NCBI RefSeq assembly: GCF_000003815.2
Contig: NC_049979.1
Span: 921,244-949,623, forward strand
Reading direction: 5' to 3'
DNA length: 28,380 nt
From: Branchiostoma floridae
Taxonomy: Eukaryota; Chordata; Leptocardii; Amphioxiformes; Branchiostomatidae
Shown piece by piece: positions 17,937 through 28,380 of the stretch; positions within the stretch are counted from its first letter, which is position 1, and each line of letters opens with the position of its first letter. The notes beneath the pieces were generated by a model. That model was given only the letters and a program-made list of their open reading frames with translations, was not told the origin of the DNA and did no database searches. Position numbers and translations under genes: made by a program.

Positions 17937-18089
17937 TCTCCAAGCAGATCCTACGGTGCCTTAGAGATAGTATCAAAGCTGGCCAAGGAGTATAGCCGGC
18001 CAAAGGGAGTCAAACGGGCACCGATGCCGGCTATACTCCTTGGCCAGTTTTGATACTATCTCTAAGGCACCGTAGGGTCTGCTTGGAGA
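17937..18089. mobile_element. Palindromic MITE in the CFAP61 3' UTR
   Basis: Left arm TCTCCAAGCAGATCCTACGG and onward to TAGTATCAAAGCTGGCCAAG; the right arm is its near-exact inverse, ending TCTGCTTGGAGA. The spacer is about 20-30 bp. It would be transcribed as a long hairpin in the CFAP61 mRNA. Confidence 0.85.
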
Positions 18090-18434
18090 ATAAGGTAAAG
18101 GGAGAGTGTAAGAAAAGGCTTTATTTAACTTTCATTTGATCCCTTCAAGTCAATTTTTAGTATCGATCATTGGATCTGACTCCTGACTTATCAATGATAG
18201 CTTTGATATAATAATGATAATGCAGTTTATAATTAAAGATGGCTTTTTGTGATTAAAGGTTGACAGATTCATTCATTTGGCCCTAGCCTGTAAATGTGAG
18301 ACTGACTGAGTCTGTAATTTATAGTGAGCTATGATCTGTATGTATATGTAGTACTGCAAACTCTTTTTCTGCACTGTTTGATGCCTTGTGTGGGCAATGG
18401 TGTTTACTATGCAAGATTTGTACAGCACTGAGGA

Positions 18435-18440
18435 AATAAA
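18435..18440 (+). terminator. Poly(A) signal AATAAA of CFAP61
   Basis: A canonical AATAAA followed by a T/G-rich stretch (ccattgttgttgtttttt) about 15-30 nt downstream, as expected for a cleavage/polyadenylation site. It predicts a 3' UTR of about 750 nt. Confidence 0.6.
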
Positions 18441-18460
18441 CTGACTTCATTCCATTGTTG

Positions 18461-20870
18461 TTGTTTTTTCTTGACTGAGTGGCTAACAGTTTTGACATAT
18501 TGTAAAATGTTGTTTTTGTTACTGTTTGGTGGCTTAAGATCTCAAAATTTCATTTAATTAGCTCTATTAAATGCCAACATAATTCTGATGAGCCCACAGA
18601 AAATCTGTATCCCACTATCGGATAAAACTGTTGTTACTTAGCATGCTCTACAGTGTACATGTCAGGATTTTTCTCAAATTTCTTATGCACCTCCTAGAGC
18701 AGCCACAAGAAACACAGTGCAATAGAACTGTTTATCATAATTCATTAAAAAATAAAAGCCCTATAAAAGAGGCTTTGTGTTAAACCTTTAAGGTGATTTA
18801 ACAGTTACTAGTATGTGAACAAACAAAACCACGAAGCCAGGATTGTGAAGTATACTTGTATTTTTAATGGTGTATATAGCGCCTTCTGACATCTCTCTGA
18901 CTTCCAACCGTGGCGGTTTTAAGTCCTCCAACAAACAGATTGTGCCAGTCTCGGCCAAGGCTCTCTTCAAACAACAAAACCAAAGTACATAGCTTTCATT
19001 TAAATATTAACGTCAAAAGAACGTCATAGCATGACTGATTGTACAAAAGGGATTTCAAGATCTTTAAATATATAAAAAATTAGATTAAAAGGCGAAAATT
19101 TGTGGGTAAAAATACTTAGGTCTATATATAAAAAGGTGGGGACACGCTAAAGTGTTGCTATGCTACAGAAGACATATGGTACAGTGTCCCGACTGTGCAG
19201 AAGTGTTCAGATGCTTGAAAAATAAGCATCGTGAGGTAACAATAGACTTAAGCCATACAGACACTGGCAACAGCAGTACATATACACGTTAAAAACATGC
19301 CGTATATAGCATCGTCATAGCCAAGTGTATAAATGATTCATTCCTAAGCATTTGACACTTGCAAATACCATACTTTTCCACAGGTGTATGACTTACAGTG
19401 AGCACTTCAAATTCCTTTACATTTATATCTGTAACGAGAAAGCATCAGTTTAAGGAATTTAGTTCCTGTCAAAATCCACTCTTTCCCCTGATTTGAGAAG
19501 CTGTATAAAAACCTGTAAAACTGCAAGGACAAAACTTGCATTGGCTAAAAACATTAGCCCCAAAAGTGGGCTTTACGAGTCACTGTCTGTTTGTATGTGT
19601 TTGTTTGGCTTGCATGTTAAATGCTTAGCACTCATCAGGACATGATCAGCATAATGTTAAAGAAAGGCCACCCCAATTTAATTTGTTGGTTCTCGGGTTT
19701 TATAGAAAAGAGAAATATCAACATGTCTGAGGGTGAAGTCTGTACCTCAATTGGTACACAAAGTTTTAGGGAGGGAATAAACAGTCAGCCCTCTCTTCTT
19801 TTCATCTTCTGTGCTTACTAAAGTTTTCGTAAGAAATATCCAGGAACCAAGAAAATAAAACGGCGTGGCCTCAGGTACAAACACACATACAGCACACATC
19901 ACTTCATCACAGCCACTTATGGCTGGTTAGAGTACAAAATACTGGCTTTCCTTCTTCCACAAATCACACGTAAGTCTTCCGATGACGATTTCTCGTCATT
20001 TCTCGCTCAAAACTGTGATTGTGCCGTTCAATTTTCACACATCTGGAGCTACGCATGGATCAATTCCATCCATTGATCGGTTGATATGGCTCACAAACTA
20101 TAACTGATTTCTGATAGCATGAAGCAAGAAACGTTGTGCTGTGAGAGAAACAAAAAGCAAAGAAAACATGTACATAACGTAGCCTTGCTATTGCTACGTC
20201 TTACTTTACAGCACATACAATGTGTGTTTTAAGCTGCTACAAAAATAATACATTTATATGTACATGTTATTTCCACTTTTCCTCATTTTTTTCATGTTCC
20301 TATATGATGCGTTCTGGGCATGCTGCCCCCGTTTTACCCTTGGCAACAACAATCACTTGTGTACAAATCACAGGCACAAATTCTGCCCCAGTGGATCAAT
20401 GTTTACCGTCTAAAAAAACAAAACACAACACGTAACAGGAAACAGCCCCATGACAGTTTCTCAAAACAGCACCTGCAGTTCAACAACAACGTGACAGGGG
20501 GCTCCCCTCAGACTCACAAACACTGCAGCTGCATTGGCTGCAGTTCAGGCCTTTTTTTTCTGCAGGACTGCTGCAGTCACACATGTACAATTTTTACAAG
20601 ATGGGTACTTTACTTACATTTACATTAGAAGCGGTTGCGTGTCCAGGTTTCTTACAACGTTCCACACACAAGCCTTGGACAGGGAGACCCCGGCCAGAAC
20701 GATGTACATAGGTTCATTCGGTATAAAATCTGAAGTACATTCTGTACCACTGTCTACTTCGAAGTTAGACTCATGCCAGAACATGCCAACTTTCTTACAG
20801 ATAAACTCAAGTCTTTGTACAGATATTAGGAACGGGTGCCACGACGAGCAGAAAAGCGCCGCGGCCGCCT
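18461..20870. other. Intergenic region and likely 3' UTR of the minus-strand gene
   Basis: No convincing coding exon on either strand. It contains the MITE at 19665-19871. An ATTAAA on the minus strand at about 18864 could be a polyadenylation signal for the minus gene, but this is weak. The remainder is unremarkable AT-rich DNA. Confidence 0.45.
19665..19871. mobile_element. MITE with AGGCCAC ends (copy 2)
   Basis: AGGCCACCCCAATTTAATTT at the left and AAATAAAACGGCGTGGCCT-type sequence at the right, with TTCTCGGGTTTT and an inverted CCAGGAACC inside. It is the same family as 8429-8659. Confidence 0.7.
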
Positions 20871-21010
20871 CTAGATCTTGACGTCGAAGCACGTGACCAT
20901 CATGATGTGTGATTTGCAGACGTTGACTCGTTTTTCCAGCCGCTCGGTTTCGTCTTCCAAGGCCTCTACGTAGTTGGGGTCTTCCCAGTCCATTTCTTCT
21001 TCTACTTTAC
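20871..21010 (-). CDS. Coiled-coil gene last exon with stop
   Basis: 140 nt from a ttccctcacag acceptor to TAG at 20871-20873. With the split Cys codon it encodes [20 protein letters not shown] and ends [14 protein letters not shown]. Confidence 0.85.
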
Positions 21011-24000
21011 CTGTGAGGGAAAAAGAAAGAATCTATATTACTCTGGGGGGGTCTAAATACCCAAGATAGCTATAAAAACAACCTAGGTTTTACATTTATC
21101 TCTCCTGCCAGCAGCTTGAAAAATATTCTGCATCTTTAAAAAACAGTGTTTTTGAGAAATCTCTAGTGCAGTCCCTCCAACCATAGACAGTTTAGATATA
21201 CGGGAGTGCATTATGCTGGGGGACGTTGCATTGGAGAAGTTTTAAATGTACAAGTACTGTTTTAGGGTGGCGGATATGTGTAACCTGGTGGATTGGTGTT
21301 AGTAGACTCTAATAGTTGGGAGGTCCATAACTACAGACGTGCTTGACTAAGTCCTGCCTGTAGAAAACAGAATCCCCAGTTATCCACAGAGGTCCCGGTT
21401 TGGTGGGGAGGGTTTAGGGAAGGGTTCGGGTCGCCTAGCAACCATGTAACTTCTCACCCCGCACCTAATCTGCCTAATTATCTGTCTGGTGGGAAAAAGG
21501 ATAATTTGCCCCTTGTTGAAACTAGGTGCAACTTCAAGGTTTACATATTGTGGTTTTAGGTTTGTCTATAATGAGACTCACTTCTTTCTGCGGGACTTAT
21601 TAAAATTTTACTTCTTTGGTAGGTAAAAAAGGTTTTTGCTGTGACCTACATTTGTGGTTGTACTGTGGTAATACACTTAGTAATACAAAATATTTTGCTG
21701 CAAGAGAAATATAGAATGCCGATATGAAACCACGACAAACATTTCAAGCTCTACAACATGAGCATTGGGTAACGTAGTTGTCAAACTCTGTCAGTCATGT
21801 CCAAATAACTTGAGAGGTTTAACTTTGAGCTAACTCACAAGTGCAAAGTAAACAAACGGTTAATCCTCAGCCGGTAATTCTAGTGGTTTAGAGGAAAAGG
21901 AGTAGCTCAAAACAATTAATTTTAGCAGTGAGAACATTTTTATCTAGCTGGCCTCAGACTCAGAGTGATCAAACAACTCCAATGATAAAATTCTAGCGGT
22001 GGAATCGTGACCGCTATATCGCTAAAGTCAAGTTCAGATTGACAGTATACGCACAGCTCAGCGGCTGTGAGCAAACCCAAATTACAGGTCTGTGTTGTTT
22101 CAGTTCCGGCCCAACAAAACCAACTGCCTGGGTCATGGGAAAGCCTCTCTCAGTGGCCTATTAAAAACCACACAGCGGGATCTATGTACACAAGTATGTG
22201 GGGAATTCTGCAGCCTATATTGGAGACGTGGCTCAGAGAAGTGACCCTTACAGCTACAAGGGGAAAGTCACTCGTCCTCTTGCCATGCTTACAACATGGT
22301 TACATGGTATGCAAGGGGTCGACTTACAGTCAACATTCCACTATATAGTCAAAACTGCACTAGTGGCAGTCTCTACTGAAGTACAAGAGGACCACCTGGC
22401 AATGGGACCACTTTTTGGTGCTCCCTTAGATTCGAAGATAATTTTTCCCATTGAATTGAATTTTGTCTGTAGTGACCACCTGTTTACCAGATTTTATAGG
22501 TCTTGATTAGTGTTTTTGAGTAGTCTTACTGTGCAGTTTCGACTGTACAGGAAAGGGTACATCACACCACAATTCCTGATGCACAACCACACACTACTAT
22601 ACTATACACACTACGATACTATAGTTAATAAGAAGTGTGTTACATGAAGTAGAGTCGACTTACAATCGAAGTTCCACTTCTTGCTGTCGATCATGAGGCG
22701 CTTCTTGGCCAGCGACAGTTCCTCCTTCAACTCCTGCTGTCTCCGGCGGAGCTCCGTCACTTTGGCGTTTCTTCGCTCCATCGCTCGGGTCTTCGCGTTA
22801 AACTGCGTCCCTCCCTGCAGACAAAACAACAACACAAGGAGAGGTCAGACTGGTACTGAAAAATGGTGCCTGCAGATATTGGCAAGCCTTTTCATCCACA
22901 GAATGACTGCGTTATTCCAGTCAGCTCTAAGGAAAGACTTTTCTATGTACCTCTGACATATGCCACGGTGAACAAGCTAGGACAATACTGTAACCTATAG
23001 AGAGTCAATCTGTTGTTAAGATGCACTCCCCTAGTCTATATAGCAGCCAAATGCAGTTCAGATATAGGAGAAGAAAGATGACTTCATACCCGCAGCAAGT
23101 CAGGCCTGGCTCAGAATGAGCAAACTAATCAGAGAGCACCACTTGAGATCCCTTTTTTAATCAAATCGGGCCATGTTATTGCATTTTTCCATACCAATGC
23201 AGCGCGGCTCCCCGCCAACAACAGGCCAGGGAAAGTCACCAATTAGGCCCGCCCCCTGCACAATGGAGCAGCTATTGTGATGCAGGAGAGCTGGCGGGTT
23301 TAATCACATCAGAGGCAGGGAGCTGACCCGGGATTAGGAGCCGCCACACATCTGGGTCCCCCTCACCACCCGGGATTAGGAGCCACCACACATCTGGGTC
23401 CCCCTCACCAAATCCCCGTCCTGCCTGCCTGGCATCAGAGGCAGGGAGCTGACCCGGGATTAGGAGCCGCCACACATCTGGGTCCCCCTCACCACCCGGG
23501 ATTAGGAGCCGCCACACATCTGGGTCCCCCTCACCAAATCCCCTGTCCTGCCTGCCTGGCTGGGGCCGACTAATTGGGGTGAAAGCTGAGCTGACTGTAT
23601 CGTGTGTACTTGAAGGGCTGGGTCAAGTGCAAGTACAGGGCAGGAGCCAGCATGACTGGGGTGATGGATTGATGGATTGAGAGGATTCAGTAGTGAGGTT
23701 CTATAGAATGAGGTTCCATAGAAGGAGGTTCCATAGAAGGAGGTTCTGTAGGAGGTTCCATAGAATGGGGTTCTATAGAAAGAGGTTCTGTAGAAGGAGG
23801 TTCTATAGAATGAGGTTTTAAAGGAGGTTCCATAGAAGGAGGTTTCATAGAATGAGGTTCTATAGAACAAGGTTTCATAGAAGGAAGTTCTATAGAATGA
23901 GGTTCCATAAAAAGAGGTTCCACAGAAGGAGGAGGTTCTGTAGAAGGTGGTTCTGTAGAAGGTGGTTCTGTAGAAGGTGGTTTTGTAGAAGGCGGTTTTG

Positions 24001-27000
24001 TAGAAGGTGGTTCTGTAGAAGGTGGTTCTGTAGAAGGTGGTTTTGTAGAAGGTGGTTTTGTAGAAGGTGGTTCTGTAGAAGGAGGTTTTGTAGAAGATGG
24101 TTCTGTAGAATTAGTTTCTAAGGGAGACATTTAGCTATTGTTTTGACAGAAAAGATCATAAAAGACAAGATGATGGAGATTTGATATTCAATTCTACGCG
24201 TAACTGGCATTTACATCTCTAAGAAACAATGAATGAAATTGGAGCTGCCCAACAGTCCCATGTACCAGGGACAACAGATGTCAGATGGGATGAGCCGCTG
24301 ATGTTCAGGTGTCACGTTTCATCAACCACACACATGATTTCCCCTCGGACTAATATCACACCACTAATTATATTGAGGGCTTATTTTTTGGCCAGAAAAA
24401 GTGCTAGGCATGTGGAACATGGTTATCAATACACTGCCTGACCTGGTTTGTCTTGCACACCAATTTAGATAAATGATAGCTGATATGGACATTTGATACC
24501 TGTCGATAGATGAGGACTGAATATTTTACACAGGAAGATCACTTTTATCCAAGCATCTCAATAAAAAAACAATCCAACGGTCTGTTGCTTTCAGTAATGA
24601 AGCTGGCAATGGGGCTGTTCGCTGTGGCAATTTCACAAAACAACAACACATCTTACAACTTTCAACAACTGTCCAACACATGTACTCACTTCTTGCATAT
24701 TCAGCTAGTATTAGGAACAATGAACGAGAAAATGGGAGGAAATTTCACATACTTCTGTGCCCGTACGTGCATGTAACGTTATCAAACCTGGGACTTTTCT
24801 CCTTGAGTGCCCTTGTACTTGTGTAACATACTACCTTGTTTGAGAGGAGACAACTATATTTGGATCTCATCCCTAAAAATTGCGGGGTCAAAGATCGCCA
24901 TGGTGACAACCCTTCTAAAGGAGTTGTCACAATAAAAGTTAACGACCTTGGTAAGTCTCAACTAATTAGCGCCGAGGCACGTGATTGGCCTTGGTTACCA
25001 GGGGGGATGGCAAAGGAGTATGCGAGTGTTGGGTGGTCAATTTATATCCATGTCATCAGCCCAGGGAAAGGGTCTGCATACCCAGCATAGTTCTGTCAGT
25101 GAGAGGCAATGGGCATAACCACTTCAGAGTATGGACTGTTACGGATGGGGAATGTAGACCTCTGTAGTGTGCTACACTAGCTTGTAACACGACATGTCAC
25201 AGGTTCAGGGACCTGACACACAGGCATTTGTCCCTAATCTATGTCAGTAGTAATGACACTGGAGTGGTCAGTGTGTGCTGTGAAATTGTTCTCTCACTAC
25301 AATGTCTCAGGCCTTGGTAGGCTAGCTCAATGATTAAATTTTCTTTTTGCAGGGAAACAAAGTTGGCCTTATACAAAATGGGTACAAAATCTTATATAAA
25401 TTTCTGAACGAAAATCAAAAATATCAAAATTCAAAATGAGAGAAAAAAGACAGACCAAATAACATCTCAGTCAAATCTTAAGTTTAAGGCTTTTTTTTTT
25501 TACAGATGTTTATGTTCAAAATATGATTTTTGGAGGCAAATCTTAAATTTAGGACAGGACAAAAGTGTAAACCGAAGCAGCTAACTTGTTCTAGTCTGAG
25601 GGTCTGCACTCCATCAGCATGTCTCGTGTGCAGTGCCAGGTCTGGAGGTGTTTACTCTCCACAGTTCAGGTTTATCTTTCCTGCCACTTGTTGTCATGTA
25701 GGAGAGAGGGGGGCTCCGCCGATCTAAGGGAGGGGGGAGGGAGGAATTTGGCGCACCTTGAAGAAGGGCAGGGGTCTTGGAAGGTTAAGATCTAGTTAAA
25801 TATCTCAAGCATGTCTGAGTAGAGTGCACACAGGTCTTGGTGAATCAACTGAAGCTACCCTTGCCAACTTATCAGGCACACTACAGGGTAGCCTGGATAC
25901 CAGACCCCAGCCTGATCTCAAAATATCTATCAAGTATCATCCCCACACGATAGATATTTTTGAGATCGGGCTGTGGTCTGGTATCCAGGCTACTTACAGG
26001 GCCAACTGGCATAACTGCACAATTGTTCATCTGTACAATTGTACCACAAGTCCTACTGGAAAAATCCCACTGATGACGACTCCATTCAACTGTGCAACCT
26101 ACAATGTCTTCATCATAGCATTTTTGTCAGGGCTTTAACAGAGGTGGCTGGGATGGGGTTGAGGGAGGATTTTAAAGTTGTGTCGTGACATTACTTGTAA
26201 AGTATGTCAAAGCTACCAAAGCCTGCTCCAGTTGGACAGCTTCCTGTTCTATATAGTTGTCATTCCACATTTGTAAAAGAGGCTTTCCAATAGACAGGTT
26301 AACAATGCCGTCCACTGGGACCATTGTAAAGGGTCTACGTGTTTGTTTGAGCTTGACAACAGACCACCAACATCTAGGCTTACTGTCCTATCCTTGGGAT
26401 CAAACAGAGTCCACAGGAATGACAATGATTCAGGGTTGTAGCCAGCCTGAAATCATTTTCAGTCCCCTTGATTTTGAATAGGAATCCTATCGAGCACCGA
26501 AGGCATGGCGTGACGTTGCGTGTCATTTCTAGGGGGTCTGGGTCCCAGAAAAATTTTTTAAATCAAGACCCTCTGAAACACTATTTCCTGCATTTTGAGG
26601 TGCAAATTTTGCTTGTAGACTAAGCTGTTCAATGGCATCTGTTTTGGTGAAGAAGAACACATGGGTTTCATTTTTTTTATATCTTTACATATCAATTTTT
26701 GTCTGTCCCAGGGGACGGAATGGGGAAAACTTTTTTCAGTCCCCAGCTGCAAAATTCCTTCAAAGGACTGAAGGACAGGTGCTGGCTACAACCCTGCAAT
26801 AGTGTCAGAGAGACAATGCCTGCACCTCTGATTGGTTACAGACTCCTACTGCTTATAGTAAACAGCCTTACAGAAATTGTCCTGGACTATTATTAGGTCA
26901 GACCTCACCCTGACATGGTTGTTGAAATAGAAGATGGTGGATTCAGAATACCCAATATATCGTGAGCAAAACTGGAGGGAAAGAGTGACTGTTGACTATA

Positions 27001-27325
27001 TTTTAGGAAGTAAATGTAAAGAATATCAATCACTGCCAACCAACTGGTATATAAACATACAACAAGACGAGCCCCTGAAAACAATGGTGAATCTTAATAA
27101 ACAAATAAACAAATAAACAAACAAACATGCGTACCTCGCCTCCGTCCAGACGCCTCTTCGCCAGTCTCTCAATGTCGTCCACTTCGTAAACCTTCAGTTC
27201 CACTGTGTCATGCGGGGGCCTGTCTCCCGGACGCACGTCCACCCACTTCGGCGAACCCAGCGCTTTCCTCGACAGAGATGGGCTGTCCGACGGTCGAGGG
27301 GGGACCATGCGACGATTTCTGGAAC
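20871..27325 (-). CDS. Unidentified coiled-coil protein, C-terminal three exons
   Basis: Minus-strand exons 27135-27325, 22664-22814 and 20871-21010 join in phase to about 160 residues and a TAG. The first piece is basic/Pro-Ser-rich ([19 protein letters not shown]) then [20 protein letters not shown]. The second is a charged helix ([39 protein letters not shown]). The last is [20 protein letters not shown] followed by a helix ending [13 protein letters not shown]. The middle and last parts have heptad-like Leu/Lys/Glu spacing, suggesting a coiled coil. I do not recognise the family. The 5' exons lie upstream (beyond 27325 or outside the window). It is tail-to-tail with CFAP61. Confidence 0.8.
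21011..22663 (-). other. Intron of the minus-strand coiled-coil gene
   Basis: 1.65 kb with no recognisable exon, inverted-repeat element or tandem array. Small open frames at 22067-22506 have no protein-like character. Confidence 0.5.
22664..22814 (-). CDS. Coiled-coil gene middle exon
   Basis: 151 nt, phase 0 in and 1 out, acceptor ttgtctgcag and donor GTAAGT. It encodes [20 protein letters not shown] and then [20 protein letters not shown], a highly charged, helical segment. Confidence 0.85.
23310..23560 (-). repeat. Compound minisatellite, about 43-bp unit in a higher-order duplication
   Basis: CCCGGGATTAGGAGCCGCCA plus CACATCTGGGTCCCCCTCAC occurs four times. The units are grouped as two pairs, each followed by AAATCCCC-GTCCTGCCTGCC. 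GCATCAGAGGCAGGGAGCTG precedes each pair, so an about 135-bp block has itself been duplicated. Confidence 0.85.
23690..24125 (-). repeat. 15-bp minisatellite (GGTTCTGTAGAAGGT)n
   Basis: About 28 units of a 15-bp motif, diverged at the left (GGTTCTATAGAATGA) and homogeneous at the right (GGTTCTGTAGAAGGT). On the minus strand the whole array is open as [10 protein letters not shown] pentapeptides from an ATG at 24130 to a stop at 23687 (147 codons). The openness follows from the period being divisible by three. It lies in the 22815-27134 intron of the coiled-coil gene. Confidence 0.9.
24131..25887 (-). other. Intron sequence, nothing recognised
   Basis: No exon or repeat family seen. A short hairpin GTGACAACCCTT/AAGGAGTTGTCAC stands at 24902-24930, and a T-run at about 25491-25501. 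Confidence 0.5.
25888..25993. mobile_element. Short hairpin MITE with GTAGCCTGGATACCAGAC ends
   Basis: GTAGCCTGGATACCAGACC and its inverse GGTCTGGTATCCAGGCTAC enclose an inner pair (GATCTCAAAATATCTATC and GATAGATATTTTTGAGATC). Flanks TACAGG on the left and TTACAGG on the right suggest a 6-bp target duplication. Confidence 0.85.
26431..26796. mobile_element. MITE with CAGGGTTGTAGCCAGC ends
   Basis: CAGGGTTGTAGCCAGC at 26431 and GCTGGCTACAACCCTG ending at 26796 form a perfect 16-bp terminal inverted repeat. The termini resemble those at 7760-8006. The interior holds no recognisable ORF. Confidence 0.8.
27088..27125 (-). repeat. (TTTG/TTTA)n run next to a donor
   Basis: AAACAAATAAACAAATAAAC on the plus strand, i.e. 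a TTTG/TTTA run starting nine bases after the GT donor at 27133-27134 of the minus gene. Confidence 0.8.
27135..27325 (-). CDS. Coiled-coil gene exon (first in window)
   Basis: 191 nt, needing one base from an upstream exon. The acceptor tttcctccag and donor GTACGC are clear. It encodes [20 protein letters not shown] and then [20 protein letters not shown]. An in-frame Met (RRM) exists, but the acceptor and phase argue for continuation from upstream. The donor is followed by (TTTG/TTTA)n on the minus strand. Confidence 0.8.
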
Positions 27326-28380
27326 CTGGAGGAAAAAAACATACCCAAAATCAGCCTATTGTCATCAGCAAACAGCAGCAACAAATCAACAGAGAACATT
27401 CCGAACATTTTTTTCAAAAATTTTGTCATTTAGGTTATCAATATTTGTTCACCAATAATTCACTAAACAGAACACTAGGACCTTCTCTCAGGTACAACCA
27501 AGAAAGATGGTACCTTAAGTCCCACACAGTTGAGAGGAACACTCAAATGTTAAATAGAGCAGTAGTGACTCAAAAGTGAACAGAACAATCCTCTTCCTAC
27601 ACTCTGACTTGCTCGACCAGACAGCAGACGGGAATTGTTTTACAGCTCGAAAAAATGTTAATTCGATGGGTGGTCCATCCGGCAGCAGCTTCTTGGAAGC
27701 ATCTCTACCAACTGGCAACCTGTTATTATCTACAACCCAAGAACCCTTTCAGCCTTGTCATCACCCCACCCTCCCTATAAACCAGCCTTATTGTGTCAAT
27801 CAACCCGCACTGGCAAGGCCGGAGCAGACAAGCCGCTGTTGCTAGGTTTTCAGCAAATATGGTCAAGATGGTGTAGTTAGTTTGAAACGACGTAATCCCA
27901 TCCAAGTAAGTACAGATCCCTGCGGTGCCATGAAAATCTCCTTGGTCTGTAAATGCTGGTAGCCACGCTTTTATGTGTGTTGGGAGACTCTCTAGACTCA
28001 ACAGCTTGTAAAATGTGATACTCTTGATTGACAGTGCGGGTATCTCTTACATTTTCTACAAAATCAACCACAGTTTGTATGACAAAATCGTTACTTGACA
28101 AATTTTCCCTTCTTGGGTCAAATAAATATTTTCATAAAATAGGAATTGTTGTGGCATATAAAAATATCAGTATTCAAGTGAAACTCTTGAAAGTCAGAAA
28201 ATGTTGTGTCCCAGTAAATATTCAACTTTCTGCTATTGCGCTTTCCCTGATGTACAGACTGACAGTTTTAGAGGTTAAGCTCACATCGTCAACCTTAAAG
28301 AGGAGACATACACATAGGTGGCACGAAAGGGGAGTGAGCGAGTCCGACACTCCGGATCCACATTTGCATTGGGACTCGGG
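27326..28380. other. Upstream intron of the minus-strand gene; nothing recognised
   Basis: No exon with good splice sites and protein-like sequence was found on either strand. Open frames at 27515-28101 look random. The next upstream exon is probably outside the window. Confidence 0.45.

Noticed and set aside
20861-20885. Cluster of GCGGCCGC, TCTAGA, AGATCT and GACGTC resembling a cloning polylinker
   Set aside because: The sequence is continuous with a coherent coding exon ending in FDVKI and stop, and no vector sequence follows. Chance is more likely.

Overview
This is animal genomic DNA and most likely a lancelet (Branchiostoma). The species call is an inference from the metazoan cilia gene, the short GT-AG introns and the dense palindromic MITEs. 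All genes are split by introns, and I found no bacterial-style operons, rRNA genes or CRISPR arrays.

Region 1 (1-18,460, + strand) is the 3' half of CFAP61, the axonemal calmodulin- and spoke-associated protein. I can place 17 consecutive exons whose phases all join. They run from an internal exon at 311-379 to the stop codon at 17,697 and encode 661 residues; the 5' half lies upstream of the window. The CFAP61 introns are full of mobile and tandem-repeat DNA.

Region 2 (654-5,099, inside CFAP61 intron 311/5497) is the most remarkable part. It is a 4.4-kb DNA transposon bounded by a 15-bp perfect terminal inverted repeat and by TTAA on both sides, the Kolobok signature. It carries two convergent genes with interleaved exons. 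On the + strand a THAP zinc-finger exon and two downstream exons look like the ends of a transposase whose catalytic core is absent. On the - strand an intact three-exon gene encodes a 207-residue protein with a P2X7-receptor cytoplasmic 'ballast' (P2RX7_C-type) cysteine domain. The two putative promoters share an inverted TGACGTAA-containing 17-mer.

Region 3 (rest of the CFAP61 introns) holds several short inverted-repeat MITEs, two of which have a second family member in the window. It also has a 5'-truncated non-LTR retrotransposon (12,273-13,618, - strand), a tRNA-like SINE fragment and microsatellites. At three CFAP61 splice junctions the exon/intron boundary itself has been copied in tandem: an acceptor copied three times, a donor in 49-bp units about eight times, and a donor in 28-bp units five times.

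Region 4 (18,460-28,380) contains the 3' end of a - strand gene, tail-to-tail with CFAP61. Three exons join in phase and end at 20,871. They encode a coiled-coil C-terminus that I do not recognise; the gene continues beyond the window. Its introns contain minisatellites (23,310-23,560 and 23,690-24,125) and more MITEs.
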